Origin: Phanerochaete sordida
Taxonomy: Eukaryota > Basidiomycota > Agaricomycetes > Polyporales > Phanerochaetaceae
Assembly (NCBI GenBank): GCA_019973155.2
Contig: BPQB01000001.1
Coordinates: 2,108,001 to 2,172,000 of the forward strand
Length of the DNA stretch: 64,000 nt
Direction of reading: 5' to 3'
The notes beneath the pieces were generated by a model. The model was not told the DNA's origin and did no database searches. It was given only the letters and a program-made list of their open reading frames with translations. The position numbers were made by a program, and so were the translations under genes. Of this stretch, positions 47,101 to 58,760 are shown one piece after another. The first letter of the stretch is position 1; each line of letters begins with the position of its first letter.

Positions 47101-50100
47101 CACGTCGTCAATAACATGCACAAGCTCGGTCTCAGCCAGACATCCAGCGTCGAGTCTCGACTTCTATCCATTGAGGTTCTCAACGTCATCTTCGAGTGGG
47201 AGCAGAAGGCTACCAACGAAATGCACGTGGACGGTGACAGTGGCGAGCAGCCATGGATCACCCCGCTGTCTTTCCGCGAGTCTATGGTCAGCTACTTGGT
47301 CCGACTAGCGACGACTCTGACGGACAAGCAGTCGCTCGCTCTCGTGGTCCCGAAAGCGATGACTCTCTTGCGCCTTGTGGTGGGACCTGGCGGCTGGTCG
47401 GATGTCACTGTCAAGTTAGGCTACTTTTCGCGTATCCTGCAGCAGGTAAAATTCCATTCTACGACAATATTTCGATACTTATGTCTGTGCAACTACTAGC
47501 CCGAGTTCACGGCAGACAATGTCATTGTCACCGCGACCAACACCTCCAAAGTCCTGCAAATTGTCGCCAGCGGCAAGCCGGATTCGTGGTTCACTGAAAA
47601 CGCGACGATTCTGGCGAAGCTCGTCAGGACAGGTATCATGCATGATGAAGTCAGTATGCAGGACGCCCTCCATCCTATCGTCGAACGCCTTCTACGTCTT
47701 TTCCCGCTGCTCAAGGAGGACGACGAGCAGCTGACAGAGCTGTCGGAATGGTATAGTTGGATTCACATGATGATCGGCGAGAGTTTACGGAACGGAACGA
47801 ATGTGCGGGGAGCTCTCCTCTTGCTCAAATCCGCCGTCGCGTCGACGCCAGACCGGATACAGCCATACGCAGGGCCATTGACGAAGCTGCTCGCGATCAA
47901 AACCAAGGACCATTACACACCCTCCCAGGCGCCTCCCCACGTGCAGGAGAGCACAGTCCGGTTGATACTCCTCATGATTGAGATAGCGAAGACGGCGATC
48001 GCATTCCTCGGCGACAGCCGACGAACACTGCTGACCTGTCTAGGGAACCTGGTGACCAAGTCGAAGAATATGGCACTGTGCCGTTACATCTTGGATACTG
48101 GCCGCGAATGGGCTCTGAACCCGCGAGAGACGGTTCCGTCCATGAAGGAGAAAGCATCACTGCTGCAAGCGATGGCAAGCTTCGAGAATCGCGAGAGGGG
48201 CGACGGCCTCATGCAGAACTACCTGGACTTGCTCTTCGAGATTTACACGGAACCAAGCCTTCGCCGGAGCGACTTGACAACCAAGCTCGAGCAACAGTTC
48301 CTCCTTGGCTGCCGCGCCACTGACACTACGACTCGCGAGAAATTCATTGACTTGCTAGATGCGAGCATCCCACGCTCACTGTACGCACGGCTGACGTACA
48401 TCTTCGGTGTCCAGAACTGGGAGGCTATCGCGGACCGTAACTGGATCTATCTGGCGTTGCATCTCCTTCTCGGTTCCGTGGAGAGCGACTCGCTCATCAT
48501 TCCCGACCGCAAGACCGCGCTAGATGCTGGACCCCTTCCTTCCGCTTTCTCCATCGCTCGATCTGCGTCTATCGTCCGTCCAATCCAACGGCTCATGTTC
48601 TTGGACCCCTGGAGAGCACACGAAGCTTGGGTGTCGCTCTTTCCGTCTGCTTGGGCTTGTCTGTCGAGGCGGGAACAAGTTGATCTCACGCACCACATCA
48701 TCAGTCTCCTGAGCAAAGAGTATCACATCGCTCAAGCCGAGCTACGTCCCAACGTCATTCTCACCCTTCTCGTCGGCATCTATCGCTGTACGCCTCCCAT
48801 CACGCTTCCGCCCCATCTCGTGAAGTATCTGGCAAAGACCTTCGCCGCGTGGCATGTCTCAATGCACATCCTCGAATCATCGTTGGATTATGTCCGTGAT
48901 GACGAAGTCGTCGTGCGGGACACCGTTTACGATGCCTTGGCTGAGGTGTACGCGGAGCTGGCCGAAGACGATCTGTTCTACGGCCTCTGGCGAAGGCGCA
49001 GCTTGTACCCCGACACCAATACCGCTTTAGCCTTCGAGCAGAGTGGAATGTGGGAACAGGCAGCTACCATGTACGAAGCAGCTCAAGGAAAGTCGCGCTC
49101 CGGTGTAGTCCCCTTCTCTGAACCCGAATACTGCCTCTGGGAGGACCACTGGATCCTGTCGGCCGAGAAGCTTCAGCATTGGGACACGCTGCAAGAACTT
49201 GCCCGCGGAGAGGGCAACGCTGAGCTCCAGCTCGAATCTGCTTGGCGGATCAGGGACTGGTACGAGCAGAAAGATTCCATCGAGGAGCTGATCAAGGAAC
49301 TTCCGGACGTCGCGACTCCTCGCCGACTTGTCTTCGAGGCATTCATGTCGCTGCTGAAGAATCCCGGCGCCGTTGACAAGAACATCGAGTTTACGTCGAA
49401 GCTTGAGAACGCGATGCAGTTGGCTCTTCGCAAATGGGTCAGCTTGCCGTTCCACCTCGCTCCTTCCCATATTCCACTGCTTCAGCACTTCCAGCAGTTC
49501 GTAGAGCTCCAAGAGGCGGTCCAGATCTTCGGTTCGCTGTCCGCTACCAACGCGGGCAATCTTGAGAAGAGGTCTTCGGACCTCAAGCTCGTCCTACAAG
49601 CGTGGCGGGAACGACTGCCGAACACTTGCGACGACATCAGCATCTGGAGTGACCTCGTAGCGTGGAGGCAGAACGTTTTCAACGCGATCAACAAGACGTA
49701 CATTCCTCTCATCAATGCGACCAACCAAGCTGGAGCCGCCACTGGAACAACGAATACCTACGGATATCGAGGCTACCACGAGACTGCATGGATCATCAAC
49801 CGCTTCGCCCATGTCGCACGCAAGCACGGTCTCTTGGACGTGTGCGTCACCTCACTCAACAAGATTTATACTCTGCCCAATATCGAGATCTCGGAAGCAT
49901 TCCTCAAGCTACGAGAGCAAGCGCGGTGTCACTATCAGAAACCTGGCGAGCTCAGTCAAGGCCTCGAGGTCATCAACAACACCAATCTCATGTATTTCTC
50001 CCAGCCCCAGAAGGCTGAGTTCTACATGCTCAAGGGCAGGTTCTACGAGAGGCTTGAGCGCTATCCAGAAGCAGAGAATGCTTTCAATCAAGCCGTTCAG

Positions 50101-52842
50101 CTCGACATGCACCAGGCGAAGGCGTGGGCGGCCTGGGGCAAGTACTGCGATCGGATATTCACAAGCCGCAACGACATGGCAGCTGCCGGGAACGCCGTCA
50201 ACTGTTACTTGCAGGCAGCCGGTCTATTCAAGAGTCGGAGGGCGCGACCGCTCCTGACACGCGTGCTTTGGCTACTCAGTCTTGACGACCAGACCCTTGC
50301 GATCTCCAAATCCTTCGACCAGTACAAAGGCGAAGCATCATGGTGGTACTGGATCACGCTCATCCCCCAGCTATGCTTGTCGCTATCCCATCGCGAAGTC
50401 AAGCAGGCCAGGTACATTCTGCTCAACATCGCTAAGCTATATCCTCAGGTGCGATTCGCCGGCGTTTGATTCCTGGCATCCAAACTGACTTTGTGATACA
50501 CAGGCGTTGTTCTTCCAGTTGCGTACTACCAGAGAAGAGATGATCCAGATGAAGAGGCAGGCAGCCGCCTACGCACAGATGCGAGCGAATAGTGCCCAAG
50601 CACAGCAGTCTACCCCAACACCACGCCCGGCTGATGCAGATCAGCAGCAGGCTGGACAGGAGGCTCAAGGGCAGGGCACCGATGACCCTGCTCAGCAAGC
50701 TACCCGACCCGCTTCCGCAGCAAACGGAGTTCAAGACGGCCAAGACCAAAAGGCGCCAATGCGCACGGGGAACGACGCACTCGACGAGGTTCACCAGATC
50801 TCGAAGACGGCTTTCCCACTCTTGGTCATGAGTCTCGAGACGATCGTCGACCAGCTTGGCCAGAGGTTCAGATCAAGCCCGGAAGAAGAGATCTATCGAT
50901 TGGTGTGCATGCTCTTGCAGGATGCTTTGACGGTCTGTCTATCTCTTCCGCCCAGGCGAATAACCGCACTCATCCTTATCTCTTAGCAATATTCTGCTCG
51001 CGTTGTCAACATCGACGACCCCCTGCACCTCAATCCCGAGACGACCCGCCATCTCATCCGTTTGTCGCAGAACTTCGGCAACGTGTCTGCTAGGGTTAGT
51101 TGGCGTTGACGATACATGGTAGTCTGTGCTCACCATGATCTTGCATCGTACAGGCAGAGTACGAGGAAGACTTCATCAAGAGCAAGCCAACATTGCCAGA
51201 GTACTGCCAGAGGCTGCTTCGCTGGCGCGACAGATACGAGAACTACCTGGACAGCCGGCCGCGGATTCAGACTCTCGACGCGGCGAGTCACTACCTCATC
51301 GAGTATCCGTACAGCAAATACGATGAAGTCGAGATACCCGGGCAGTACACTGAGGTAAGCGACCTTGTCTCTGTTACTGTCGCTGCAGCTGACAGATACT
51401 GGCTGCAGGAGCGCGATAACAACCAAGCCTTCGTCAAGCTCCAGAAGTTCGGGCCAAAGTACGAGAATTGCCGCACACAGAGCTACTGCTTCCGCCGATT
51501 CACGATGGTCGGACACGACAACTCAAAGACTTCCTTCGCCGTGCAGATACCATCGGCGAGGCATTGTCGTCGCGAAGAGCGCGTCTTCCAGATGCTCCGC
51601 ATGCTCAACGGGTACGTGCATCCATCTACAGACGACGTATGATACTGAATTTTGCGACAGTGTTTTGGGACGCAAGAAGGAAACCCACAAGCGCCATTTG
51701 CACTTCCACGTCCCGATCGCAGTGCCATGTCATCCGAGCATGCGCCTCCTCCAGAACGACGCGTCATACATCACCATGGGCGATATCTACGAGCAGTTCT
51801 GCAATGAGGCCGGTATCAACCGTGAAGACGCCCATTTCCTCATACCAGACAAGATGCGCGCGACGTTGCTGCAGTACAAGCAGGCGAACGGTGGCCAGCA
51901 GGTGGGTCTTATTTGCTGCGGCGTTTGAGACGTAGTCTAAGCAAGCTTCACAGGCTCAAGCTCACTACCGGGTCACGCTCCGCAAAGAGCTCCTCGACGA
52001 GACTCGGAGCAAGCTCGTTCCCGAGGACGTCATCTCCCGCGTACGCGTCCCACCTCTGCCTGCCTCTTCACGCGCTGACCGCCTCGCAGTACTTCCGGCG
52101 CGCGATCAACGGCCCGACGGAGCTGTGGCGCTTCCGCAAGGAGTTCACGCAGCAGATCGCGGCGACGTGCTTCCTGACGTTCGTGCTCGCGCTCTCGAGC
52201 CGCACGCCGGCGCGCTTCCACATCTCGCGCGCGTCCGGGCAGGTCGCGCTGAGCGAGGTGCTGCCGGGCATCCCCACCGGCGCGCCGCAGCCCGTCATCG
52301 CGTCGCCCGAGGCCGTGCCGTTCCGCCTCACGCCCAACATGCAGCATTTCATCGGGCCCGTGGGCACCGAGGGCCTCCTCGTCGCGAGCATCATGGCCAT
52401 GGGCCGCTGCCTGTCCGAGCCTGAGGTGCGTCGCGGTTCACTTGGTCGTTGTCTGCGGTGGTGCTGATCGCGCGTGGCGTGTAGTATCAGCTCGAGGAGC
52501 AGCTCTCGCTGTTCGGACGCGACGAGGTCCTCACGTGGCTGCACCAGCAGAAGCGGCCGACGGCCCACGACGCGACGTTCCGCACCTTCGTCTACACGTT
52601 CTGCAAGGACTTCGTGCGCCGCGTCGAGACGCTTGCGTGCAAACGCGAGCGTGAGGAGGTAGGCATTTATTTGTTCTGTTTCATGCATTTCAGCTGACGA
52701 TCTACGATAGGCACAGAACACGCAGAATCTGCAGGGCGGGAACGTTCAGCCGATCTACAAGACGGTCACGAATCTCGTACTGAACGCGACGAACCCGGTT
52801 AACATTGCCTCCATGAACGACATGTTCATGCCATGGTTCTAG
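41105..52842 (+). CDS. TRA1: Tra1/TRRAP, activator-binding scaffold of SAGA and NuA4
   Basis: Giant PIKK-family pseudokinase of about 3600 residues in about 17 exons, shared by the SAGA and NuA4 acetyltransferase complexes. Most of the length is HEAT repeats (from QTKHTVACELRDMIDGVKDA), then a FAT region (near LATYNPEM-like helices around 48,000-50,500; seen as WRIRDWYEQKDSIEELIKEL, YPEAENAFNQAVQLDMHQAK). The PI3K-like domain runs from about 51,190 (YLDSRPRIQTLDAASHYLIE, KTSFAVQIPSARHCRREERV) to the FATC end ASMNDMFMPWF. The usual catalytic-loop HRD/N and DFG residues are absent (SSRTPARFHISRASGQ instead), as expected for this inactive member. A Lys/Glu/Asp-rich insert lies at 42,650-42,895. 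The stop at 45,412 is inside an intron (45377-45431, GTTCGT donor). Confidence 0.95.
42650..42895 (+). repeat. TRA1: Lys/Glu/Asp repeat insert within TRA1
   Basis: About 80 codons of imperfect repeats of the type (D/E)EK(A/S/P)E(D/E)K, for example DEKAEEKPDEKSEDKAEDKA, between two HEAT segments. In DNA it is a run of GAG/GAC/AAG codons. It is highly charged, probably an exposed loop or single helix, and likely variable in length between strains. Confidence 0.8.
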
Positions 52843-53323
52843 ACGGCTGCTCTCGTATCCCTCGCTCGTGCCTCTCAATGGTCGTCCGGATTCTCCTTCG
52901 ATGTACTCTTGCTGTCTCCTGTCTTCTGCTATCACTCATCGTACACAGTTGGATGCTCTCATGTCATGTTTTCTATTGTGCATACTTGTAACGAATAAAT
53001 TTCTACTTTCCTCAGCTTCACACCTTCCCTGACAAGGTTTCTCGCCAACCCCTCAATATGAAGCTTCAAGCTTCAAGCTTCAGGCCTTCAGGGATGAAAG
53101 CCCTGGCTAGCTCCACATGCAGGGCCGGAGGAACATCTCTCATAGGCTCGCACTTCTCTATAGGTCGCTGCGAGCCGTAATTTGCCCTTCAGGCCTCAGG
53201 TCTCACCCACGCGCGGCCGCTCTCTAGTCCCTTCTCGTCGTGTTGAAGGTGGTCATATCCGGGATTCCGTGGTAGAAGTACAGTCTTGACTTGAGTGTGA
53301 GTGCTATATCCTGAACCAGCCGT
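52843..53323. other. Convergent 3' region with short tandem repeat
   Basis: 481 bases between TRA1 and the DsbA-like gene. TRA1's 3' UTR contains AATAAA near 52,995. At 53061-53082 the heptamer AAGCTTC is repeated three times in tandem. No gene seen. Confidence 0.6.
53061..53082. repeat. Three-copy AAGCTTC tandem repeat
   Basis: AAGCTTC occurs three times head to tail in the gap after TRA1. It is a short simple repeat, each unit holding the palindrome AAGCTT. No function is implied. Confidence 0.8.
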
Positions 53324-54156
53324 CTAGACCACCTTCTTCGCGAGCCACTCAGTCCACTCCTTCTCCCCCCAGGAGCTCGATATCTCGTTCGCGACGAGGC
53401 CGTCGAAGAGCACGGTAGGCGAGACATGGATGCCGTTCTGCCTGCTGAACTTGACTGCACGGATGACGTCAGCACTGGCCCATATTTCTCGGGGCGGCTA
53501 GTGGCTTACTGGTGTACTTGAGGTCCTCCGTGACGTCGACGCCGCCGTTCGGCGTTGTCTTGAGCGTGAGGTGGTCCAGGAGGGCGGACTTCTTGCCCTC
53601 GCCGACGACGGAAGCAGCGAGCGCGGCGAGCTTCTCGCGCACCTGCACAGGCGTCAGCGTCGAGGTGGGGATGTCGTAGTATTCCTCCTGGTGCTTGAAG
53701 AGCTGTGGCACAAAGCGTCAGGAGCTGGGGCGCAGACGAAAGACCGGGACAGACGCACCGCGACGGAGAACGGCCAGAACTTCTCTGGTGCGACGCGGGC
53801 GACCTGGCGCGGCTAGTGAGTACGAGTGAAAGGGGCACGCATGGGGGCGTGTGGCATACCGCGAGACCGGCCTCATGCACCCAAGTCGACGAGGCGTGCC
53901 AGGGCTGGACCTGGTTGCGGAAGATAACCTTGACCTTGCCGTCGTATTGTCCGCCGGGCGCGAAGAGGGGCACGAGGACGCTGTCGATGGCGCGCGCGAG
54001 CTTCGCGCTGAACGGACAGACGTAGTCCACTAGTTTATCAGTCAGCAAGCGGTGGGTACGCGCAGGGTAGGTAGACGTACGGAAGACCTCGAGGGTCTGC
54101 GGGGCGTTGGGCGAGCCGGCGATGATGAGGGGGCGGAGGCTGGGTTGGAGGGCCAT
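53324..54156 (-). CDS. DsbA/thioredoxin-fold protein
   Basis: About 200 residues in five exons. The pattern strand-LDYVCPFSAKLARAID matches the DsbA-like thioredoxin fold (the Thioredoxin_4/DsbA group). The active-site position reads CPFS with a single cysteine, so it cannot make the usual CxxC disulphide and may be a monothiol or glutathione-transferase-like member. Further fold landmarks are VKVIFRNQVQPWHASSTWVH, KFWPFSVALFKHQEEYYDIP, and the cis-Pro segment GIHVSPTVLFDGLVANEISS. It ends EWTEWLAKKVV. There is no signal peptide, so it is probably cytosolic. A TATA-like element precedes it. Confidence 0.78.
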
Positions 54157-54594
54157 GGCTTGGTCGAGGTTCAGGGCGAGGTTGACTGGGGCGAAGGCAG
54201 CAGATGTGCTGTGGATTTATAGGCGTCCGGGCTGGCGGCGGGGACTGTGCAGATGCGCTCGTTTCGTGACGCAAGGCGCTTGATACGCGTCATGAACGCA
54301 CCTTCCGTCGTCTTCAGATCCTCGCCAGAGCCGCCGCTGCCCGCGACACCGCGTCCAGGATGACTAAAATCTCGCAAAATTCATGGCTGCTACTTCAGAA
54401 GACCTCAATCTTCGGCGTTGCTGCGAGAAGATTTGGTGAAGGAAGGCGGACTCGGGAAGTCGACGCGTGCCACGTGAGGCGGGGTAACGCGCTAATTTCA
54501 TCGCGCAACTTGTCCTCACCGTCGTGAGTGCTCTCGCTTACACCGTCTGGCAAGATAGCACGTTCACGCGCAACATGAAAAGGCTAAATCCTCC
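54157..54594. promoter_or_regulatory. Divergent promoter, DsbA-like / GCP5-like
   Basis: 438 bp between two divergent starts. A minus-strand TATAAAT lies at 54215-54221, about 60 bp before the DsbA-like ATG. The GCP5-like side carries an upstream ORF at 54575-54598. Confidence 0.55.
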
Positions 54595-54598
54595 ATGA
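54575..54598 (+). CDS. Upstream ORF overlapping the GCP5-like start
   Basis: ATG at 54575 opens a seven-codon frame (MKRLNPP). Its stop TGA (54596-54598) overlaps the main start ATG (54595-54597) in the string ATGA. If the leader includes it, ribosomes would stop exactly on the main start codon, so it could damp or couple translation of the gamma-tubulin complex gene. It depends on the transcription start, which is unknown. Confidence 0.4.
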   Translation: MKRLNPP

Positions 54599-57500
54599 AC
54601 CTCCCACGAAGACCCGCGTCAAGAGGCTCTGTGCCTCCAAGCAGCTCGAGCCCTTTCGTCAGACCCTCGTCCAGCGCGTCGACCCGTCCGCCATCCAGTG
54701 CTTCTGCGTCGGCTGTACGCCCATCGTCTAGTGCTAGCTCAGTCAGACAGTCAGGGTCTGCTCGGTCAGACTCACGTGCGACCCATCGTCCCCAGTCCCG
54801 CGTGTCGGTGCGGCCAAGCACCAGGCAGTCGTCTCGCCTAAACCCACTTTACCAAGCCCTCGTGACCAATCTCACTGGGCTGACCGCAGACAGCGACGAA
54901 GATGCATTTCAAGATGCCGTCGAATTTGTCTCCAGAAATTTGGATCAGACTACGAGACCCACCGGGAGCGTCGACGCGACCGATGTCGACAAGAGAATCC
55001 AAGGGTGAGAGCACCCGGGTATCCAGTGCGCGACTGTACTTACATGCATCAGATACGTACAGAAAGCGCAGATCAAATCCCAGGATACCTACGCGGACGC
55101 ACTCCGGAATGCACATCAAAGATTCAAGGCTCTGGCTGACCGCGGGTCAGACCTTGACGCGGAGTTTCTGGTCAGTGTGTATCAAAGGTCAAAGTCGGCT
55201 CAGTGACTGAACGGTCTTATACTCAGGCATCTCGTCTCCCAAGTCATCTGCATTTTCTGGTACGCCTCACGGATGTGCATGGAGCTATCCCGAACCGCTC
55301 ACTCCCACATCTAGCTCACGCTATCACAACCACCAGATCCGAGCACTTTGACCTATGCGGACAGTTACATGGACCTCGTCAGGAATCCGGAGAAGGCCAA
55401 ATCTAGTCTGACATGGGCGGATATCCTGGCGGAAGAGCCATTCGAAGGCCAGCACTGGGAAGGAGCGTACGGCCTACCACCAGGAGCCGTCCGCAAAGAC
55501 GAGGATAGCGCACCCGTGGACAGCGATAGCTCACCATCGTTGTCTCCGCTAGAAGACGAGGATGACTTTGAGGAGCTATCATCGCGGTGGGACACAGCTT
55601 CGGACCTTGAGTCTCGTCCGTCAACGCCTCCACAGCCAGAGACGGCGCTGGAGCAAGCGGTGACGGAGGAGTTCTCGAGGCAAATCGCTCTCTACAGCCA
55701 CAGAGACGAGATAGAGAGCTTGCAAGCACAGCAGTACTGGAGATCGGATTGGAGAGACGGAGTTCGCAATGATAGACCATTTAATATCGGCGATCCGTCA
55801 ACCCTCAGTCAGCGCATCATCATCTTCTGGGTTCTATTGCTAAATCTTACCTGGTCGTTCAGATCCTGCATTTGAACGGGCGCTGAATGACGGTGCTCTG
55901 GCGAGAAAGGTGAGTATATGCGGCTACTTATAATCCTGCATTGGTTGAGTATATGCAGCACAAGTACATCAATGAGCACGACGCGGTTCGTGAGGTCCTT
56001 ATGGGCTTGCAAGGGAGGCGAAACCTTCTCATCACATGGATAAGCGGCGGAGATGACCCATGGAATTTTTTGGTGCGTAGCGTCGTGGTAAATGGCCGCT
56101 TGGCGATCTGACCTCAAATGGCCCCAGCCGGACCCCACTGCCCCCAGTCTACGCCATCTGTCACCTGCTGCACAGAATTCCATCTTATCATCGTTTGCAA
56201 GAACGGCCACGACGGTTGAACATCTGCGGTCTTTCGTTTCAGCCATGACCAAGCAAGCCTTCAAAGGCGACTTCGCAGCGCCCTCACGACATTCGTTTAC
56301 TCACGGTCTGCGGAGCACACGATGTTTCGAAGCGTTCTCTGAAGCCGTGGAGAAGCTGATACGTTCGTTTGACCGATGGTGTGCAGCAAGGGAGGAGGAC
56401 ATCTGCATGGCTAGGGCAGGCCTCGGTGCACCCAGGATTGTCAGTTTACTCGAGCTTGAAACTTCCATCACAGGCACCTTCTCGGAGACATTCGAGGTCC
56501 TACTACAGCTCCTCCGCGACGTCGTCCAACGCGCCACCCAATCCCCTGAACCCGTGTTCGCAGTCTGGACATTCCCGGACCTCCCGAAGCGCATGCCACC
56601 CGCGGCGCTAAGCACGCTCCTGCTCGACGGACTACTGCAGAGCGTGCACGACCATGCATCACGTGGCGACGGTATCTCCGCCGACGCACTCCTCGCAGTC
56701 TTTGCAGACAGCGCCGAGCCGCTTTGGCGCATGCTCCGTCGCTGGCTGCGCGATGGGACGCCCGTGCGCGACTCGCCGTCGTCGATGTCCTCCCCAAACG
56801 ACACGGGCGCGCTCTCCGAGGAATTCTTCGTCGAAGACAACGAGCTCCCGCTGCTCGACCCCGACTTCTGGGCCGACGCATTTATGCTCCGCGACGCCGA
56901 CGCGGATGGCGGGCGCGCGGGTGCGGTACCGCACTTCCTGCAGCACGCCGCGCCGCACGTCCTCGCGGCGGGCAAGGCCGTCGGGCTGCTGCACGCGCTC
57001 GGGATGCCGATGGGCGCGTCCGACGACGGCGTGCGGTGGCTCGGCGCGTGGCGCAGCCTCGGCGCGCTCCTCGAGGACGCGCGGCTCGAGCGCGCGGGCG
57101 ACGGGCGCGCGCCGACGCGCATGTCCGCCGACGACTTCTCGCGGCTGGTGTACGACGAGCTCGTCGGCCCGTGCGCACGCGCGAAGCAGGCGCTGACGAC
57201 GGTGCTCGTGGAGGAGTGCGAGCTGTGGGTGCACCTGCAGGCGATCGAGGAGCTGTACCTCATGCGGCGCGGCGATGTCCTGTCGGGCTTCCTGGACGTG
57301 CTCTTCACGCGGGTAAGCGCACTGCTGCCGGCCAGCACTTTGTGGCGAAGCTGATGGCGCGCGACAGATGGACGCTGAGAAGCAGTGGGGCGACTTCCAC
57401 TTCCTGAACACCGCCTTCAGCGACGTCGTCGCGTCCAGCGGGTGGCTCGATCCCGCGCTCGTGCGCATCTCATACCGCGGGAGCCGCACGAACACGAACA

Positions 57501-58501
57501 CGCGCAGCGTGCGCACGCTGGAGGGCTTCGCCGTCGAGTATGCCGTACCCTTCCCGCTCACGTACGTCTGGGGGCCGCGCGCGCTGCAGGCGTACTCGGC
57601 GCTCTTTGTCTTCGTCCTCCAGATCAGGAGGGCGAAGCATGCGCTCGAGCGGATCCTTGTCAGGCATAAGGGCGGTACACAGACGGACGGCGAGACGAAG
57701 ATGTTCTATGCGATGAGAGGGAAGCTGTCGTGGTTCGTAAAGTGAGTGCCCGCGTGCTCAGAGATGGCGAGTCAGCGTTGACCGGGTTCGGCAGCGTCCT
57801 TCTCAATTTCATATGCACGAGTGTGCTACATACGCAGGTGGTCGCTCTGCATGAGGCACTTCGCAAGGCTGGCTCTCTTGACGAGATGATTGATCTACAC
57901 AACGAACAGTGAGTGTTCGTACTCAGCGCTGGAAAAATAGAAAGCTCATCAAATCCCCTCTAGCTTGAACAAGCTCGAGGCGCGGTGTTTCTTGCACACA
58001 AAGGTGCGTCAACCCAGCCTTCGGATCCATACCCGATCGATCTCTGACCTTCAATGGATGTTATAGACGGCCTCCCTCCACCGCGCGATTCTCTCAATCC
58101 TCGACATGGCCCTATACTTCAGCGACTGCTTCCTCGCCTACGCCGGCGCTAGCAACACATGCGACCTCACGCGCCAGTCAATCACACCCATGAAGGCACA
58201 CCGCTCGCGCCGGCTGCAGCAGCAGCGCCGCAACGTCATCGGCTTCGGGCTGCCATCCACCGCGCCCGGCACCGACTCGAGCTCGGACGAGGAGGCCGGC
58301 GCGGAGCCCGAGGTCTCGTACGCGTCGAACATCTCGTTCGAGGAGGAGGCGTTCGTCGTGCGCCTCGACAAGATGGCGTCGGAGCTCGACGCCCTCGTTC
58401 GCTTCGTTCGCCGCGGCGTGGAGGGCCTTGCTGGTGGCGCAGACGAGGCTGCGGCGGTCTTTGATGTCCTTGCTTTCGCGCTGGAGGATTGGGATCTATA
58501 G
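54595..58501 (+). CDS. Gamma-tubulin complex component, GCP5-like
   Basis: Subunit of the gamma-tubulin ring complex that nucleates microtubules at spindle pole bodies. About eleven exons, more than 1000 residues. A Ser/Arg/Pro-rich N-terminus precedes the GRIP1-like region: SSLTWADILAEEPFEGQHWE, EEFSRQIALYSHRDEIESLQ, NLLITWISGGDDPWNFLP, LRSFDRWCAAREEDICMARA-type helices (seen as LIRSFDRWCAAREEDI). The GRIP2 half has FLDVLFTR, VEYAVPFPLTYVWGPRALQA, SALFVFVLQIRRAKHALERI, KLSWFVKNVLLNFICTSVLH, and LDEMIDLHNEHLNKLEARCF. GCP2/GCP3 lack the LTWADILAEEPF region, so GCP5 (Mod21 in fission yeast) fits best; GCP6 is the main alternative. Introns after FLL and RPF..STL resolve apparent frame breaks near 55,260 and 55,806. 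Confidence 0.82.
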
Positions 58502-58760
58502 ACTGTCATCCATACCGCATGAGACATACAAAGTGCGACTTCGTTGCGCTTCGTCGCGCATATACTACAAAAATATCTCTGTGAGGCGCAGACTTCGGGA
58601 TACTGTCTTGATGACAGTATCCGGAACGCAAGATAGGGTATAACAAACGAAAATAAAAAGGAATAAGGAAGGTGTTCAGTGCATAGATGGTATAGAAATA
58701 AAACAACGCATGGGTGGCAGCGGAGCGGGAGCATAGCACCGTCACGTCTTCTCTGCCGCT

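Noticed and set aside
55260..55870. Apparent frame breaks in the GCP5-like gene
   Set aside because: Introns ending at CATCTAG (near 55,314) and GTTCAG (near 55,862) restore HFLLTLSQPPDPSTLTYADS and STLNPAFERALNDGA, so the gene is intact.
56659..57561. 300-codon minus-strand frame opposite the GCP5-like gene
   Set aside because: Shadow of a GC-rich exon; the plus strand carries the GCP family motifs.
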